Below are positions 63,569 through 64,000 of a stretch of DNA of 64,000 bases, piece after piece. The DNA is from Hymenobacter radiodurans (GTDB lineage: Bacteria; Bacteroidota; Bacteroidia; Cytophagales; Hymenobacteraceae), in assembly GCF_004355185.1 (NCBI RefSeq), contig NZ_CP037922.1:1612001-1676000 (forward strand), in the 5' to 3' direction. Positions within the stretch are counted from its first letter, which is position 1. Every line of letters begins with the position of its first letter. Position numbers and translations under genes: made by a program. The notes under the pieces were generated by a model that was not told the DNA's origin, did not search any database, and saw nothing but the letters and a program-made list of their open reading frames with translations.

Positions 63569-64000
63569 ATGGCAACCAAAACCACTGATAAGAAGCCAGC
63601 CGCTACAAAAAAAACCGCAGCGGCAGCACCAAAAAAATCGAACGGCACAGCTGTTAATCAGGGCAAGATTCAACCTGGTAATGTGGAGCAGCCAATTGTA
63701 AATCAGCGTGCGGCTGCCATCCAAAAGTTTGGCGTTGTATCGCCTCGTATGCCGGTAGGGCTGGACGAGAAAGTGCGTCAGCAAAGCGTTGATATGCTTA
63801 ACCAACTGCTAGTAGATACGATTACCATTCGTGACCTGTATAAAAAACACCACTGGCAGGTAGTAGGGCCTACTTTCTATCAGTTGCACTTGCTTTACGA
63901 TAAGCATTATGAGGAGCAAAGCGTATTGGTAGACGCCATTGCCGAGCGTATTCAGCTTCTGGGGGGCGTAAGTCTAGCCATGGCCGCTGATATTGCTGAA
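63569..64000 (+). CDS. dps: Dps family ferritin-like DNA-binding protein, 5' part
   Basis: 144 codons lie in the window; the gene runs off the right edge. A Lys/Ala-rich N-terminal tail (MATKTTDKKPAATKKTAAA, then PKKSNG), suited to DNA binding, is followed by the Dps four-helix body. Residues YKKHHWQVVGPTFYQLHLLY, then DKHYEEQSVLVD carry the His, Asp and Glu of the intersubunit ferroxidase site. Dps binds DNA and oxidises ferrous iron with peroxide. A G6 motif copy at 63961 is read as LLGGVS. Confidence 0.88.
   Translation, partial: MATKTTDKKPAATKKTAAAAPKKSNGTAVNQGKIQPGNVEQPIVNQRAAAIQKFGVVSPRMPVGLDEKVRQQSVDMLNQLLVDTITIRDLYKKHHWQVVGPTFYQLHLLYDKHYEEQSVLVDAIAERIQLLGGVSLAMAADIAE

Overview
The window comes from a high-GC member of the Bacteroidota, most likely Hymenobacter or a close relative in the Cytophagales. 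The evidence is the gene content: a type IX secretion C-terminal sorting domain, DUF5916, DUF4136, DUF4394 and DUF4932 proteins, and an oxidoreductase/TIM-barrel sugar cluster. Bacteroidota-type promoters (TAnnTTTG) and lipoproteins of the same style also fit. Most of the window is ordinary chromosomal sequence. I see no transposase, integrase, rRNA, CRISPR array or canonical tRNA.

Layout. Positions 1-7.6 kb (minus strand) hold a sugar-oxidation cluster: Tat-type TIM-barrel isomerase, GMC oxidoreductase, gluconate-dehydrogenase subunit 3-like protein, Gfo/Idh/MocA dehydrogenase, second TIM-barrel, cytochrome c lipoprotein, nucleoside-permease-type MFS carrier and a third TIM-barrel cut by the window edge. 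This matches the 3-keto-glycoside type of pathway. Positions 8-45 kb are a mosaic of short units: drug and sugar MFS carriers, NIPSNAP, MsrB, cell-wall amidase, a short UvrA, a HipA-like kinase with DUF3037, aldo/keto reductase, an LRR-kinase, M3 peptidase, DUF5916, an orphan ABC ATPase, an amine oxidase, hydrolases, a universal stress protein, AsmA, a J-domain protein, a DUF4932 protein and a histone-deacetylase-fold protein. Positions 52.8-64 kb hold SDR, GH63-type glucosidase, CocE-type hydrolase, MOSC, Cfa, a secreted DUF4394 protein and the start of dps.

The most exciting region is 46.0-52.8 kb. It encodes a PcfJ-domain protein, a TROVE/Ro60 protein, an 830-base non-coding interval and two RtcB RNA ligases. 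By hand folding, the interval resolves into five tandem Y-RNA-like genes. All five share a bipartite Ro-type stem. Two alternating internal-loop classes follow the order I-II-I-II-I. Two of the RNAs (B and C) carry circularly permuted tRNA mimics: T arm, then acceptor 3' strand, closing loop, acceptor 5' strand, then D arm, with the Y stem where the anticodon arm would be. The array ends in an intrinsic terminator just before the first rtcB. Together this looks like a Ro60/Y-RNA/RtcB RNA quality-control and repair island with an unusually expanded RNA set.

Two genome-scale patterns also stand out. First, a dispersed motif, TGGGGGGC followed by A/T-rich bases, occurs over 40 times on both strands, inside genes and as inverted pairs in terminators. 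Second, palindromic REP-like repeats occur in four intergenic gaps. Four genes (cytochrome c, uvrA-like, an alpha/beta hydrolase and a universal stress protein) are broken by an apparent single-base loss in a G/C run. Three of these runs are copies of the motif. Homopolymer sequencing error is the simplest explanation, but slippage is possible.
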